Part shown: piece after piece, positions 8,456-16,467 of the stretch
Position numbering within the stretch: position 1 is the stretch's first letter
Layout: the number at the start of each line of letters is the position of its first letter
Source of the DNA: Chitinophaga varians
Lineage (GTDB): Bacteria; Bacteroidota; Bacteroidia; Chitinophagales; Chitinophagaceae
Direction: 5' to 3'
NCBI RefSeq assembly: GCF_014529945.1
Contig: NZ_JACVFB010000002.1
Span: 124,001 to 188,000, forward strand
Length of the DNA stretch: 64,000 bases
The notes under the pieces: generated by a model
Told to the model about the DNA's origin: nothing
Database searches by the model: none
The model's input: the letters and a program-made list of their open reading frames with translations, nothing else
Position numbers and translations under genes: made by a program

Positions 8456-9247
8456 TTATCGTTGTTTTATCAACGATGTGAAGGGGTGCCGGAGGTTGCT
8501 GTAGTTCACCATGTCCACGATAATATTCCCTACGGAGATGGGGCTTTCCACCCGCAGGGGCACCTTATTGGCGTCATCGCTTACCCAGACCGTCATTTTC
8601 TCTCCACCTTCAAAGATGGTGCCTTTGATCAGCAGTGGTTTGAATTTGATGGCCCTGAATTTGCCGAAGCGGGTATTCACTTCTTCCTTGCCAAGGTACC
8701 GGATATAGATATTATACACCTGGTCGTCGAGGAACATGGCGAAGGGGATCTTGTCGCCCTCCTGGTATTTGGAGAAATCGATATTACGGGCGTAGTAGAT
8801 AGAACTGATCACGTCCTGTACGCAGGGGGGCACGGTAAAGGTGCCGTTGGTGCTGACAGCCTGATGTGCCGCCTGGTTAAACACGACATTGTTATAGATT
8901 TTATATCCGCCTTCATTCACATTGCGAAGAAACTTCAGTGGCTGCATGGTAGCGGTATCCAGCCAGGTTTCGTATTTATCGCGTACTTTGAAGATCCAGT
9001 CATAAGCGCGGAAGGTGCGGCCGTCGCCGGTAATGTGATATACATCGCGGTTGGCAAAACGTTCCAGGGCAACTGTAAAGACGGCCTCGCCGGCGCCTAC
9101 ATACATTTTACCGAGGTTATACATCACTTTGAGGGTGACACTTTCTCCGACATTGAAACTGGAATTACGGATAGAACAGAAGTCATTTTGCGCGTGAGCG
9201 GGGGTTACACAGGCGAAGCATAAGAGAATAAGCAGAAGGTACCTCAT
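8456..9247 (-). CDS. DUF3108 domain secreted protein
   Basis: 263 residues with a signal peptide ending AHAQ (about residue 20) and a single DUF3108-type beta-barrel-like domain. Typical family landmarks are the opening SFNVGESVTLKVMYNLGKMY, the block VYHITGDGRTFRAYDWIFKV, YETWLDTATMQPLKFLRNV and the closing WVSDDANKVPLRVE. Proteins of this family are periplasmic and of unknown biochemical role. The gene lies 9 bp downstream of the flippase-like membrane protein at 9257-10201 on the same strand, so the two very probably form an operon and may act on the same lipid or envelope component. Confidence 0.9.
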   Translation of the reverse strand: MRYLLLILLCFACVTPAHAQNDFCSIRNSSFNVGESVTLKVMYNLGKMYVGAGEAVFTVALERFANRDVYHITGDGRTFRAYDWIFKVRDKYETWLDTATMQPLKFLRNVNEGGYKIYNNVVFNQAAHQAVSTNGTFTVPPCVQDVISSIYYARNIDFSKYQEGDKIPFAMFLDDQVYNIYIRYLGKEEVNTRFGKFRAIKFKPLLIKGTIFEGGEKMTVWVSDDANKVPLRVESPISVGNIIVDMVNYSNLRHPFTSLIKQR

Positions 9248-9256
9248 TGCTGGAAG

Positions 9257-10201
9257 CTATTTGTCCTTAAAAATTTTTACACCGAGGAGCAGCACACTTC
9301 CTATCACTGCCGGCAAACAAAGGTTGATTAACCAGATACCTCCCGTGGCTGCTATAATAACGGCTGTATTGGTACTGAGCAGTCCGAGGAAATAAATGCT
9401 GACTTTCCCACGGATTCCAAGTTCTGCGATAGCGATGGTCGGCACCATGGCCATTACAAGGTAGATAACGCTATTGAGCAGGAAAGCCTGCCACCACAAA
9501 AACTCCAGTCCCAGCGCGTCCAACAAAATCAAATACTGTGCCGAGAAGACCACGTACCGGAGGGCTGAAAGCAGCAACAGATAACGCAAATCGCCCGCGG
9601 AATAGCGTACTATGATTTGTACAAAGACCTTTGCTTTTCGCAGGAACCTGACTTTTTCGAATACAGCCAGAATAATCTGTAGCCGAAAATATAACAATAT
9701 CGTCAGCACACAAATTACTACAAGGATACCAAACACAATTTTCTCCCAGAAGTTCGGGGGGAAATAGCTATTTTCCTTTACCAGCGTAAAGTTGTTGAGA
9801 TAATAGAGCATGCCTATTAACCCAAAAATAACAGTCACGATCAGCTGGCTGAAGCTCCCTACAATAGTGGCTGCTATGGCTTTGAGCTTATTGTGGTTCT
9901 TCAGGTACAGGATACGCCCACCGTATTCGCCTATACGATTAGGGGTATTGATAGAGAAGGAGACCCCCGAAAGGATCGCGCTGAAAGCTCTCAGGAAGGA
10001 GATCGGCTCCAGGGGGCGGACCAGCTTCTGCCACTTTTTGGCTTCCAGCCCCCAGTTGAAAAACATCAGTATCAGCACCAGCAATAATCCTATCCAGCCC
10101 TTCTCCTGCAGCGTTCTGCCCATGTGCGACAATGACTGTTCCAGGTTTTCGCGATGGACCAACTGATGGTAAATAGAGTAGCCCAGCCAGCCAAAAAGCA
10201 C
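9257..10201 (-). CDS. Lysylphosphatidylglycerol synthase TM-region / UPF0104 family membrane protein
   Basis: A 314-residue polytopic inner-membrane protein with about eight hydrophobic segments and the family block FSINTPNRIGEYGGRILYL (Pro-Arg-Gly motif region), followed by ATIVGSFSQLIVTVIFGL and the C-terminal IAELGIRGKVSIYFLG. This is the membrane domain known from MprF-type lipid flippases but without the synthase domain. The start is a GTG at 10201. The frame is open and hydrophobic upstream (LNYLLGA) without an ATG until a stop near 10252, so the first helix may begin earlier at an unusual start codon. A -7 box TATTTTTG lies on the minus strand at 10262-10269. It is followed 9 bp later by DUF3108. 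Confidence 0.85.
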   Translation of the reverse strand: MLFGWLGYSIYHQLVHRENLEQSLSHMGRTLQEKGWIGLLLVLILMFFNWGLEAKKWQKLVRPLEPISFLRAFSAILSGVSFSINTPNRIGEYGGRILYLKNHNKLKAIAATIVGSFSQLIVTVIFGLIGMLYYLNNFTLVKENSYFPPNFWEKIVFGILVVICVLTILLYFRLQIILAVFEKVRFLRKAKVFVQIIVRYSAGDLRYLLLLSALRYVVFSAQYLILLDALGLEFLWWQAFLLNSVIYLVMAMVPTIAIAELGIRGKVSIYFLGLLSTNTAVIIAATGGIWLINLCLPAVIGSVLLLGVKIFKDK

Positions 10202-10233
10202 TGCTCCTAATAAGTAATTGAGAATTATTTTGG

Positions 10234-10241
10234 TACTTTTG
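10234..10241 (+). promoter_or_regulatory. -7 promoter box of ruvC
   Basis: TACTTTTG matches TAnnTTTG and lies 36 bp before the chosen TTG start of ruvC. Because transcription would begin near 10247, translation from the upstream ATG at 10218 is excluded if this promoter is used. Confidence 0.5.
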
Positions 10242-10261
10242 TTCAGATATCAAGATTTTTG

Positions 10262-10269
10262 CAAAAATA
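10262..10269 (-). promoter_or_regulatory. -7 promoter box of the flippase-like gene
   Basis: TATTTTTG on the minus strand matches TAnnTTTG and points toward the gene starting at 10201. It overlaps the ruvC leader on the opposite strand, so the two divergent promoters face each other across about 20 bp. Confidence 0.42.
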
Positions 10270-10277
10270 TACTGTGG

Positions 10278-10838
10278 TTGGCAAACAAGGCAAAAATAAT
10301 TCTCGGCATTGACCCCGGCACCCTGGTTATGGGGTATGGACTGATCCACGTGGAAGGCAAAAAAGCCAGTCTGATACAAATGGATGTCCTGAAATTATCC
10401 CGGACGAAGGACCATTACGAACGCTTACAACTGATTCACGCCCGCGTAAATGAATTAATCCAGGAGTTCAAACCAACCAGCTTCGCCATTGAAGCCCCCT
10501 TCTTTGGGAAGAACGTACAAAGTATGCTAAAGCTTGGAAGAGCACAGGGCGTGGCCATTGCCACCGCTATGCATGCCGGTTTACCGGTGACAGAGTATTC
10601 GCCTAAGAAAGTAAAACAGTCGGTTACCGGTAATGGTAATGCTGATAAAGAGCAGGTGTGGCTGATGCTGCAACGTATCCTCAGTATCGGTGAACGGCCT
10701 GATTACTTCGATGCAACCGATGCCCTGGCCGTGGCAGTATGCCACTTCTATCAGGAAAGCAGCCCGCTCGCCGCTGTAAGCAAGGCTAAAGGATGGGAAC
10801 AGTTTTTGCAAAAACACCCTGAAAGGATTTCGAGATAG
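10278..10838 (+). CDS. ruvC: Crossover junction endodeoxyribonuclease RuvC
   Basis: A 186-residue Holliday junction resolvase that cuts junctions processed by RuvAB. The four catalytic acids are present: Asp12 (LGIDPGT), Glu72 (AIEAPFF), Asp145 and Asp148 (FDATDALAVAVCH). I place the start at the TTG at 10278 (protein MANKAKIILGIDPGT), since RuvC normally begins only a few residues before IILGIDPGT and the -7 box at 10234 lies downstream of the ATG at 10218. ruvB is 2.7 kb away in this window and ruvA is not visible. Confidence 0.95.
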   Translation: MANKAKIILGIDPGTLVMGYGLIHVEGKKASLIQMDVLKLSRTKDHYERLQLIHARVNELIQEFKPTSFAIEAPFFGKNVQSMLKLGRAQGVAIATAMHAGLPVTEYSPKKVKQSVTGNGNADKEQVWLMLQRILSIGERPDYFDATDALAVAVCHFYQESSPLAAVSKAKGWEQFLQKHPERISR

Positions 10839-11014
10839 CGGAAAAGGTTATTTCATAAATTCGTAAAATGTAGTTACTTTGTTTGAAATTGTTCATCCTG
10901 AATAAACGGCTAACCCGGCAAAGACCGGAAAATTAGCATCACTATGAAAAATGACCATCATTTGTTAAGCATGAATTGCGCAACAAGCTTTTTATTAATC
11001 AGCATCAGGCAAAT

Positions 11015-11713
11015 ATGAAAGCAAGAATCCTATTGGTGGAAGATGATGAATATATTGGTGCAGTTACAAAGAAGCGGTTGGAAGAAGCGGGCTACGATGT
11101 TGTGCACAGTATAGACGGCCAGGCCGCGTGGGAACAGTTCCAGTTACGCACTTTCGATATTTGTTTGCTCGACGTGGTAATGCCCAAAAAAGACGGCCTC
11201 ACGCTGGCGCAACAGATCCGCACAGTCAATGACCACATTCCTATTCTCTTCCTGACTTCCAAAAACGAAAAAGAAGATCGTATCGCCGGCCTCCGGACCG
11301 GAGCTGATGACTATATCAGCAAACCATTCAGCATGCAGGAACTTATCCTGCGCATCGAAGTGTTCCTGAAAAGGACCAGAAGCCAGATCGCCAAAAGAAG
11401 CACCACCTTTGCGATCGGTAAACTGATGTTTGACTACGAAGACCTCCGCCTGTACAACGAAACCGGAGAGATCTCCATTTCCCTTACCCAGAAAGAAGCC
11501 GAACTGCTCAGATATCTGTGCGAAAACCCCAATAAAACACTGAAAAGGGAAGATATCCTTTCGCATGTATGGGGTAAAGACGACTACTTCCTGGGCCGGA
11601 GTATGGATGTTTTTGTGACCAAACTAAGAAAACATTTCAAGTCAGATCCACATGTGAAACTGGAAACACTACACGGTGTCGGATTCCGGTTCAATATCCC
11701 TGTGAAGTCATAA
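11015..11713 (+). CDS. OmpR/PhoB-type response regulator, orphan
   Basis: 232 residues from the ATG at 11015 (MKARILLVEDDEYIG); an upstream in-frame ATG at 10976 would add 13 residues before the beta-1 strand and is unlikely. Receiver domain with Asp53 (LLDVVMP), Thr switch in FLTSKNE and Lys in ISKPFS; winged-helix effector domain from about 130 with GRSMDVFVTKLRKHFKSDP and a closing TLHGVGFRFN. It resembles the regulator at 7632 in its recognition region, so the two are probably paralogues. Neither has a neighbouring kinase. The HIT gene converges on it with only a 3-bp gap. Confidence 0.93.
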   Translation: MKARILLVEDDEYIGAVTKKRLEEAGYDVVHSIDGQAAWEQFQLRTFDICLLDVVMPKKDGLTLAQQIRTVNDHIPILFLTSKNEKEDRIAGLRTGADDYISKPFSMQELILRIEVFLKRTRSQIAKRSTTFAIGKLMFDYEDLRLYNETGEISISLTQKEAELLRYLCENPNKTLKREDILSHVWGKDDYFLGRSMDVFVTKLRKHFKSDPHVKLETLHGVGFRFNIPVKS

Positions 11714-11716
11714 ATA

Positions 11717-12106
11717 CTACAGCTGCGCTACTATCTGTTCCTGGATCGCCTTAAACTCCTCCTCTGACAGTTTCAGCTTGCCGCGCGAAAAATTCATGTC
11801 TTGTACAGAATTAATCGGAATCAGGTGCATGTGCGCATGAGGCACTTCCAGTCCCACCACACTCACACCAACCCGGTTACAAGGCACCACCCGCTCAATA
11901 GCCTGCGCGATAGGCTTGGCAAATACCAGCCACTCCCTCAATAAATCATCCGATACGTCGAAAAACTTGTCCGTTTCTACTTTAGGAATCACCAACGTAT
12001 GCCCCTTCATTAGCGGGAAAATGTCCAGAAAAGCGTAAAAATGCTCATTTTCCGCAATTTTGTAGCTAGGTATCTCTCCTTTGATAATTTTAGTGAAGAT
12101 TGTCAT
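11717..12106 (-). CDS. HIT family nucleotide-binding hydrolase
   Basis: 129 residues, full length for the Hint-like branch of the histidine triad superfamily. The triad HAHMH spans residues 90-94, with the upstream conserved blocks IIKGEIPSYKI and AFLDIFPLMKGHTLVIPK. These cytoplasmic proteins bind purine nucleotides and hydrolyse AMP-linked phosphoramidates; the natural substrate in bacteria is uncertain. It lies downstream of greA on the same strand, separated by 221 bp with an AT-rich repeat and the greA terminator, so it is probably transcribed separately. Confidence 0.95.
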   Translation of the reverse strand: MTIFTKIIKGEIPSYKIAENEHFYAFLDIFPLMKGHTLVIPKVETDKFFDVSDDLLREWLVFAKPIAQAIERVVPCNRVGVSVVGLEVPHAHMHLIPINSVQDMNFSRGKLKLSEEEFKAIQEQIVAQL

Positions 12107-12260
12107 ATTTAATTATTTATGTATTTTATTATTTAATAATTTGATTTTGGGATGCTGGGTTTCCTGACGTTGGGATATCGGGTTTCATCCTCCAAAATAA
12201 CAAAATACCGAAATCAAAAATTCACCCATCAAATAATCGGATAATTAAATAATCAAATAG
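12107..12260. repeat. AT-rich imperfect palindromic region, copy D
   Basis: Between greA and the HIT gene lie AT-rich words: TTATTATTTAATAATTTGAT on one side and ATCAAATAATCGGATAATTA on the other, which are roughly reverse complements with mismatches. The words resemble those in the palindromes at 16311, 39550 and 50241. No gene was seen. Confidence 0.45.
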
Positions 12261-12267
12261 CCTGCAT

Positions 12268-12297
12268 GAAAAAGGGGCTGCATCGCTGCAACCCCTT
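12268..12297 (-). terminator. Rho-independent terminator of greA
   Basis: Hairpin AAGGGG-C-TGCA / TGCA-A-CCCCTT with a TCGC loop and one mismatch; on the minus strand it is followed by TTTTTC. It lies about 30 bp after the greA stop. Confidence 0.8.
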
Positions 12298-12327
12298 CCA
12301 TATGTTGATTCAGCCTGATGCAAATGA

Positions 12328-12801
12328 TCACACTGAAATGCTGTCAATCTTGAATTTAATTACACCATTAGGCGCCTGTACTTCCGCAACATCACCTACC
12401 TGCTTGCCCAGCAGGCCTTTCCCGATTGGGGAAGTAACAGAAATCTTGCCCGCCTTAAGGTCTGCCTCCGTCTCGGAAACGAGTTGATAGGTAACAGTCT
12501 TCTTATTGGCCGTGTTGGTAATAGTAACCTTACATAAAATAGATACTTTGGATGTATCGATAGCGTCTGCACTTACAATGCGGGAAGTGGCAATCGCCGA
12601 TTCCAGCGTCGCAATTTTAGCCTCGTGTATACCCTGCGCTTCTTTGGCGGCATCATATTCGGCATTTTCCTTCAAGTCCCCTTTTTCACGTGCCTCAGAA
12701 ATAGCACGGGCAATCTCTGCACGGCCCTTCGTTTTAAGAATGGTGAGCTCGTTCATCATTTGATCCAGGGTCTCTTTCGTAACGTAGTTTATGCCAGACA
12801 T
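12328..12801 (-). CDS. greA: Transcription elongation factor GreA
   Basis: A 157-residue Gre factor that enters the RNA polymerase secondary channel and stimulates cleavage of backtracked RNA. The N-terminal coiled coil holds the conserved AREKGDLKENAEYDAAKE tip (acidic Asp/Glu pair), and the C-terminal FKBP-like domain holds VSPIGKGLLGKQ-type residues (TSPIGKGLLGKQVGD). The start at 12801 (MSGINYVTKETLDQM) is chosen over 12855 because the upstream residues do not fit the family. A -7 box TATATTTG lies on the minus strand at 12882-12889, giving a leader of about 75 bases. Confidence 0.96.
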   Translation of the reverse strand: MSGINYVTKETLDQMMNELTILKTKGRAEIARAISEAREKGDLKENAEYDAAKEAQGIHEAKIATLESAIATSRIVSADAIDTSKVSILCKVTITNTANKKTVTYQLVSETEADLKAGKISVTSPIGKGLLGKQVGDVAEVQAPNGVIKFKIDSISV

Positions 12802-12881
12802 AACCTGCTTGTTTTTATGGTTATAAGAAAAAAAAATCAACGCCTCCATTTGCACAGAAGCGTTGTTTACGGGTGTTATTG

Positions 12882-12889
12882 CAAATATA
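12882..12889 (-). promoter_or_regulatory. -7 promoter box of greA
   Basis: TATATTTG on the minus strand matches TAnnTTTG and sits 81 bp upstream of the greA start. The rsmA-dehydrogenase operon ends at 12984 just upstream, so greA probably has its own transcript. Confidence 0.48.
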
Positions 12890-12983
12890 ATAAATTCCGG
12901 ATAAAGAAAAAAAAGCGCCCTCCCGAACTAAATTGACTGAAAATCAACAATTTAATTCAGGTACAAGATCCGACGGGCGGGAT

Positions 12984-13913
12984 CTACAGGATATTTAGCT
13001 TCTCCAGCACGATGCGCGCCATCTTAATGCTCGCCTCGTGGGAATAACCAGCTATATGTGGTGTCACCACTACATTCCGGGCCTGCAGCAGCCAGTTGAG
13101 CTGCTCCTTTTCTTCCGGTGTATAGGTGCTCAGTTTTTCATTTTCCAGTACGTCAAGGCAGGCACCTCCAATAATGCCCTGCTGCAGCGCAGCGATCAGA
13201 TCGGTATTGTTCACCAGCTTGCCTCTGGCCGTATTCATAAACCATACTGGTTTGTTGAACGACTGAAAGAAGGCCATATTGGCGATATGCAGCGTCTCTT
13301 CGGTCAACGGCAGATGCAGGCTTACCACATCGGCATTGGTGAAGATATCGGTGAGACTGGCTTCTTTTACATCGGCCGTCCCGAAACCTTTCTTGTATTT
13401 ATCATAGGCCAGGATGTTTACATCAAAGCCTTTGAGTTTGCGCGCAAAGCTGCTGCCGGTATGGCCATAACCGATAATGCCCACGGTCCTGCCATTCAGC
13501 TCATACCCCCGGTTACCGTCCCGCTCCCAGATTCCCTGCTGCAATTCCAGGTTGCTGCGCAGGATATTGTTGACCAGACAAAGCAACATCCCCACAGCCT
13601 GTTCCCCCACAGCGTCCATGTTACCTTCCGGGCTGCTCACGCAATGAATGCCTTTGCTTTCGGCATAGGGCACGTCTATCAGTTCCATTCCGGAACCCAG
13701 CCGGCCTATCCATTGCAGCTGCCGGGCGTGGTCAATGATATGCTTATCTACCCGGATACGGGTGGTCACGATCAACCCTACACAATCCTGGATGGCATTA
13801 TATACGCCATCATAAGAAATAGAAGGCTCATAAACAACTTCAAAGCCCTTGTTCTGCAACTGGTCCGTTAAATATGGATGTACTTTGGCGGTAATTAATA
13901 CTTTTCTGCTCAT
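12984..13913 (-). CDS. D-2-hydroxyacid dehydrogenase (phosphoglycerate dehydrogenase-like)
   Basis: A 309-residue NAD-dependent dehydrogenase. The Rossmann glycine motif GYGHTG is at 148-153, the substrate-binding Arg at 230 (NTARGKLVN), the acidic catalytic residue in CLDVLENE (about 257) and the catalytic His286 in TPHIAGYS. It lacks the ACT or ASB domains of long SerA enzymes and is the short form. It could be the serine-pathway 3-phosphoglycerate dehydrogenase or another 2-hydroxyacid reductase; pdxA nearby would also fit an erythronate-4-phosphate (PdxB-like) role, but that is a guess. Its start overlaps the stop of rsmA by 4 bp (ATGA), so the two are translationally coupled. Confidence 0.88.
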   Translation of the reverse strand: MSRKVLITAKVHPYLTDQLQNKGFEVVYEPSISYDGVYNAIQDCVGLIVTTRIRVDKHIIDHARQLQWIGRLGSGMELIDVPYAESKGIHCVSSPEGNMDAVGEQAVGMLLCLVNNILRSNLELQQGIWERDGNRGYELNGRTVGIIGYGHTGSSFARKLKGFDVNILAYDKYKKGFGTADVKEASLTDIFTNADVVSLHLPLTEETLHIANMAFFQSFNKPVWFMNTARGKLVNNTDLIAALQQGIIGGACLDVLENEKLSTYTPEEKEQLNWLLQARNVVVTPHIAGYSHEASIKMARIVLEKLNIL

Positions 13914-14662
13914 ATCATCTTATGGGATAATGCTGCAAATTCAGCAACAGTCAATTCTTCTGCCCTTTTGGTAAAAATCGGGTCCTGCAAAGTTTCCTTG
14001 TCAAACAAGGGTTTCAGCGGATTACGAAGCTGCTTGCGCCGCTGATTGAAAGCTGTTTTTACCAGCACGGTAAACTTCCGCTCGGAAGCAATATCTGCCG
14101 GTTGTTCCAGCCGCGTAAGCCGGATAACGGCCGACTTCACCTTGGGCGGCGGATTAAAACAGTTCTCATGCACCTCAAACAGATACTCCACTTTATAGAA
14201 AGCCTGCAACAGCACACTCAGGATACCATACTCCTTGCTCTTATGAGCAGAAGCGATACGAACGGCCACTTCCTTCTGGAACATCCCTACCGCCACATCT
14301 ACATGCGACCGCCATTCCAGCAGCCGGAACATGATCTGTGTGGAAATATTGTACGGGAAATTACCGATGAGCCGGAACTGGCCTTCAAAAGGCAGGGCGG
14401 TGTCGAGAATACTTTCATTTATCAGCTTGCCCTGTATGGCAGGATAGGTCTTCTCCAGATATTGCACCTTCTCCCTGTCCAGCTCCACAGCCTTAAAATG
14501 AATGCCTGGCAACTGCAACAGGTATTTGGTGATGGCCCCGCCACCAGGACCCACTTCCAGCACTTGCTGGCCTTCGATTACAGGTAAGGACTCCACAATC
14601 TTCCTGCACATGTTCTCATCTGTGAGGAAATGCTGTCCCAGCGATTTTTTTAATGTATACAT
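13910..14662 (-). CDS. rsmA: 16S rRNA dimethyladenosine transferase RsmA/KsgA
   Basis: A 250-residue SAM-dependent methyltransferase that dimethylates two adjacent adenosines near the 3' end of 16S rRNA during 30S assembly. The opening [17 protein letters not shown] motif LEVGPGGG (35-42) and catalytic NFPY (101-104) are all intact. The start at 14662 ([12 protein letters not shown]) is chosen over 14800: the longer frame reads through the GCAAAG repeat element. A -7 box TATCTTTG on the minus strand at 14672-14679 lies only 9 bp upstream, so the transcript would be nearly leaderless. It is coupled to the downstream dehydrogenase by a 4-bp overlap. Confidence 0.96.
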   Translation of the reverse strand: MYTLKKSLGQHFLTDENMCRKIVESLPVIEGQQVLEVGPGGGAITKYLLQLPGIHFKAVELDREKVQYLEKTYPAIQGKLINESILDTALPFEGQFRLIGNFPYNISTQIMFRLLEWRSHVDVAVGMFQKEVAVRIASAHKSKEYGILSVLLQAFYKVEYLFEVHENCFNPPPKVKSAVIRLTRLEQPADIASERKFTVLVKTAFNQRRKQLRNPLKPLFDKETLQDPIFTKRAEELTVAEFAALSHKMI

Positions 14663-14671
14663 GCGTGGTGG

Positions 14672-14679
14672 CAAAGATA
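14672..14679 (-). promoter_or_regulatory. -7 promoter box of rsmA
   Basis: TATCTTTG on the minus strand matches TAnnTTTG and ends 9 bp before the rsmA ATG. It also sits directly at the edge of repeat copy B (from 14691), whose words would occupy the -33 position. Confidence 0.5.
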
Positions 14680-14690
14680 CGCCCCTTCCC

Positions 14691-14875
14691 GCAAAGCAGC
14701 AAAGTTCACGCAAAGGTGCCAAGTTCACGCAAAGACGCAAAGTGAGCAAAGGAGCAAAGATTTTTTTGATTAAATAAGAAAGCGACGGAGCGGAGAGCAA
14801 ATTTGCTCTCCGCTCCGTCGCTGGCCCGCTTATATGATCTTTGCGCTCTTAGCTCACTTTTCACCTTTGCGTGCA
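14691..14875. repeat. GCAAAG-word palindromic element, copy B
   Basis: An element of about 185 bp between the divergent genes rsmA and pdxA. The left arm is a run of GCAAAG words (TTCACGCAAAG twice, then GTGAGCAAAGGAGCAAAGA identical to copy A); the right arm (CTTTGCGCTCTTAGCTCACT, CACCTTTGCGTGC) is its approximate reverse complement. The centre at 14781-14822 is a perfect 42-bp palindrome with 21-bp arms and no spacer (arm starts AGCGACGGAGCGG). The right end is followed within 9 bp by the pdxA -7 box. Confidence 0.8.
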
Positions 14876-14883
14876 AAAAGAGC

Positions 14884-14891
14884 TATATTTG
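14884..14891 (+). promoter_or_regulatory. -7 promoter box of pdxA
   Basis: TATATTTG matches TAnnTTTG and lies 24 bp before the pdxA ATG. A TTTG at 14866-14869 belongs to the repeat arm but is closer than the usual -33 spacing. GGAGG at 14901-14905 could serve as ribosome binding site, 10 bp from the ATG. Confidence 0.5.
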
Positions 14892-14915
14892 CCTTTCATT
14901 GGAGGCAATATCAGT

Positions 14916-15974
14916 ATGAGTACACAGACCAACAAACCGGTTATCGGCATCACCATTGGTGATATCAACAGCATTGGCGCAGAAATCATCATCAAAACCT
15001 TTCTCGATGCAAGGATGATGGAGTTCTGCACGCCGGTGATCTTCGCATCTAATAAAACCATCAACTTCTACCGGAAGCTGATGAACGAAAACAACTTCAA
15101 TTACCAGTCTATAAAGGATTTCACCCGTTTGAACCACAAACAGGTCAACGTTTACAACTGTTGGGAAGAAGAGGTGCAGATCACACCGGGCGTACTCAAT
15201 GAAGCCGGTGGCAAATACGCTGCCCGCGCCCTCGAAGTAGCCATCCAATGCCTGAAAGACGGTTATGTACAGGGTCTGGTCACTGCCCCCATCCATAAAA
15301 ACAATATACAAAGCCAGCAATTCAACTATACCGGTCATACACCTTACCTGAAAGCAGCCTTCAATGCAAAAGACGTACTGATGTTTATGACCGCCGACAA
15401 TATGCGCGTTGGCCTCCTCACCGAGCACGTGCCCATTGCGGAAGTCCCCAAATATGTGACCAAGGAAAATATCCTGGCCAAGCTGCAACTGATGAAAGAA
15501 AGCCTGATAAAGGATTTTGGTATTGACAAACCCCGTATTGCGGTGCTGGGGCTCAATCCTCATGCGGGTGACGAAGGACTGATCGGAAGAGAAGAAATTG
15601 ATCAGATCATCCCGGCTATCCGGCACGCCAAAGGCAATGGTCTCCTTTGCTTCGGCCCTTACAGCGCAGATGCGTTCTTCGCCCGGGAAATGTTTCAGCA
15701 ATTTGATGGTGTACTGGCCATGTACCACGATCAGGGCCTGATACCCTTCAAATCCCTCGCCAGCGGCGAAGGTATTAACTATACAGCCGGCCTCAATATT
15801 GTCCGCACTTCACCGGACCATGGCACCGCCTTCGATATTGCCGGTAAAAACCTGGCGGATCCCAACTCCTTCAGACAAGCCATCTTCACTTGCCTCGATA
15901 TCATTGAGCAACGGGAACGTTACGCGGAAAACACCCGCAACCCGCTGAAGAAAACAGAACTGGCATCTGAATAA
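14916..15974 (+). CDS. pdxA: 4-hydroxythreonine-4-phosphate dehydrogenase PdxA
   Basis: A 352-residue metal- and NAD-dependent dehydrogenase of vitamin B6 biosynthesis, forming with PdxJ the pyridoxine 5'-phosphate ring. Family blocks are visible: GITIGDINSIGAEIIIKTF, VTAPIHKNN (with YTGHTPYL), the metal ligand segment LNPHAGDEGLIGREE, and MYHDQGLIPFK near the third metal histidine. The start at 14916 (MSTQTNKP) is preferred to 14871, because the -7 box at 14884 lies between the two. It diverges from rsmA across repeat copy B. Confidence 0.96.
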   Translation: MSTQTNKPVIGITIGDINSIGAEIIIKTFLDARMMEFCTPVIFASNKTINFYRKLMNENNFNYQSIKDFTRLNHKQVNVYNCWEEEVQITPGVLNEAGGKYAARALEVAIQCLKDGYVQGLVTAPIHKNNIQSQQFNYTGHTPYLKAAFNAKDVLMFMTADNMRVGLLTEHVPIAEVPKYVTKENILAKLQLMKESLIKDFGIDKPRIAVLGLNPHAGDEGLIGREEIDQIIPAIRHAKGNGLLCFGPYSADAFFAREMFQQFDGVLAMYHDQGLIPFKSLASGEGINYTAGLNIVRTSPDHGTAFDIAGKNLADPNSFRQAIFTCLDIIEQRERYAENTRNPLKKTELASE

Positions 15975-15982
15975 CACACCAG

Positions 15983-16282
15983 CTACTTCGATTTGCCCAC
16001 TTTCAGGTAAGCCTGAATGGCATGCACATAATTTTCAAATGCTTTCCTGCCCGCAGGCGTGATCTTACATAACGTCTGCGGATAGTTGTCCTTAAACTGC
16101 TTGATCACTTCTATATAAGAAGCATCCCTCAATTTATTAATCTGCACACTCAGATTACCGGCAGTCGCATTCGTCTTCTCCTTCAACAGCGTAAACTCCG
16201 CTTCCTTTTCACTCAACAGCACATTCATGATCGCCAGCCGCAATTGTGAATGCAGCACCGGGTCCAGGTCCTTAAAGTCCAT
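15983..16282 (-). CDS. Small winged-helix transcriptional regulator
   Basis: A 99-residue single-domain DNA-binding protein. The layout fits the winged-helix family related to MarR/PadR: LHSQLRLAIMNVLLSEKEAE, then the helix-turn-helix TLLKEKTNATAGNLSVQINK with the recognition helix, then a wing (YIEVIKQFKDNYPQTLCKIT) and PAGRKAFENYV. Such small regulators often control a neighbouring transporter or their own gene; here pdxA ends 8 bp away in convergent orientation and the next gene upstream is the TPR protein across a palindromic repeat. The effector is unknown. Confidence 0.85.
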   Translation of the reverse strand: MDFKDLDPVLHSQLRLAIMNVLLSEKEAEFTLLKEKTNATAGNLSVQINKLRDASYIEVIKQFKDNYPQTLCKITPAGRKAFENYVHAIQAYLKVGKSK

Positions 16283-16289
16283 AGTATTT

Positions 16290-16467
16290 AGACATTTTAA
16301 AATTTAATCATTTAGTTATTGGATTTACGGATTTTGGAATTTTGTGATCTATGGATTTGCATTCGGAGATCATGTGATGTTGGTCATCTCCGCCAAATTC
16401 GAAAATCATAAAATTCCAAAATCCGTAAATCCAACAACTAAATTTTTAAATGTACAAATTTCAAAAT
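16290..16467. repeat. AT-rich palindromic element, copy E
   Basis: Two 38-nt arms (16311-16348 and 16405-16442) are reverse complements with only two mismatches; the words include GGATTTACGGATTTTGGAAT. A smaller inner stem (CGGAGAT at 16364-16370, ATCTCCG at 16386-16392) sits in the loop. The outer part TATTTAGACATTT recurs at about 39551. The right end (TCAAAATTTA) runs into the stop codon of the TPR gene at 16468. Confidence 0.75.

Noticed and set aside
8420..9223. A 267-codon plus-strand frame opposite the DUF3108 gene.
   Set aside because: The minus-strand frame has a signal peptide, family motifs and tight operon spacing; the plus frame has none.
14663..14800. Extending rsmA upstream to 14800.
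   Set aside because: The extra 46 codons read through the GCAAAG repeat and past the -7 box; the family starts near KKSLGQHF.
14781..14822. The 42-bp palindrome of copy B as a terminator.
   Set aside because: It lies between two divergent genes, so nothing needs to end there, and no T run follows on either strand.
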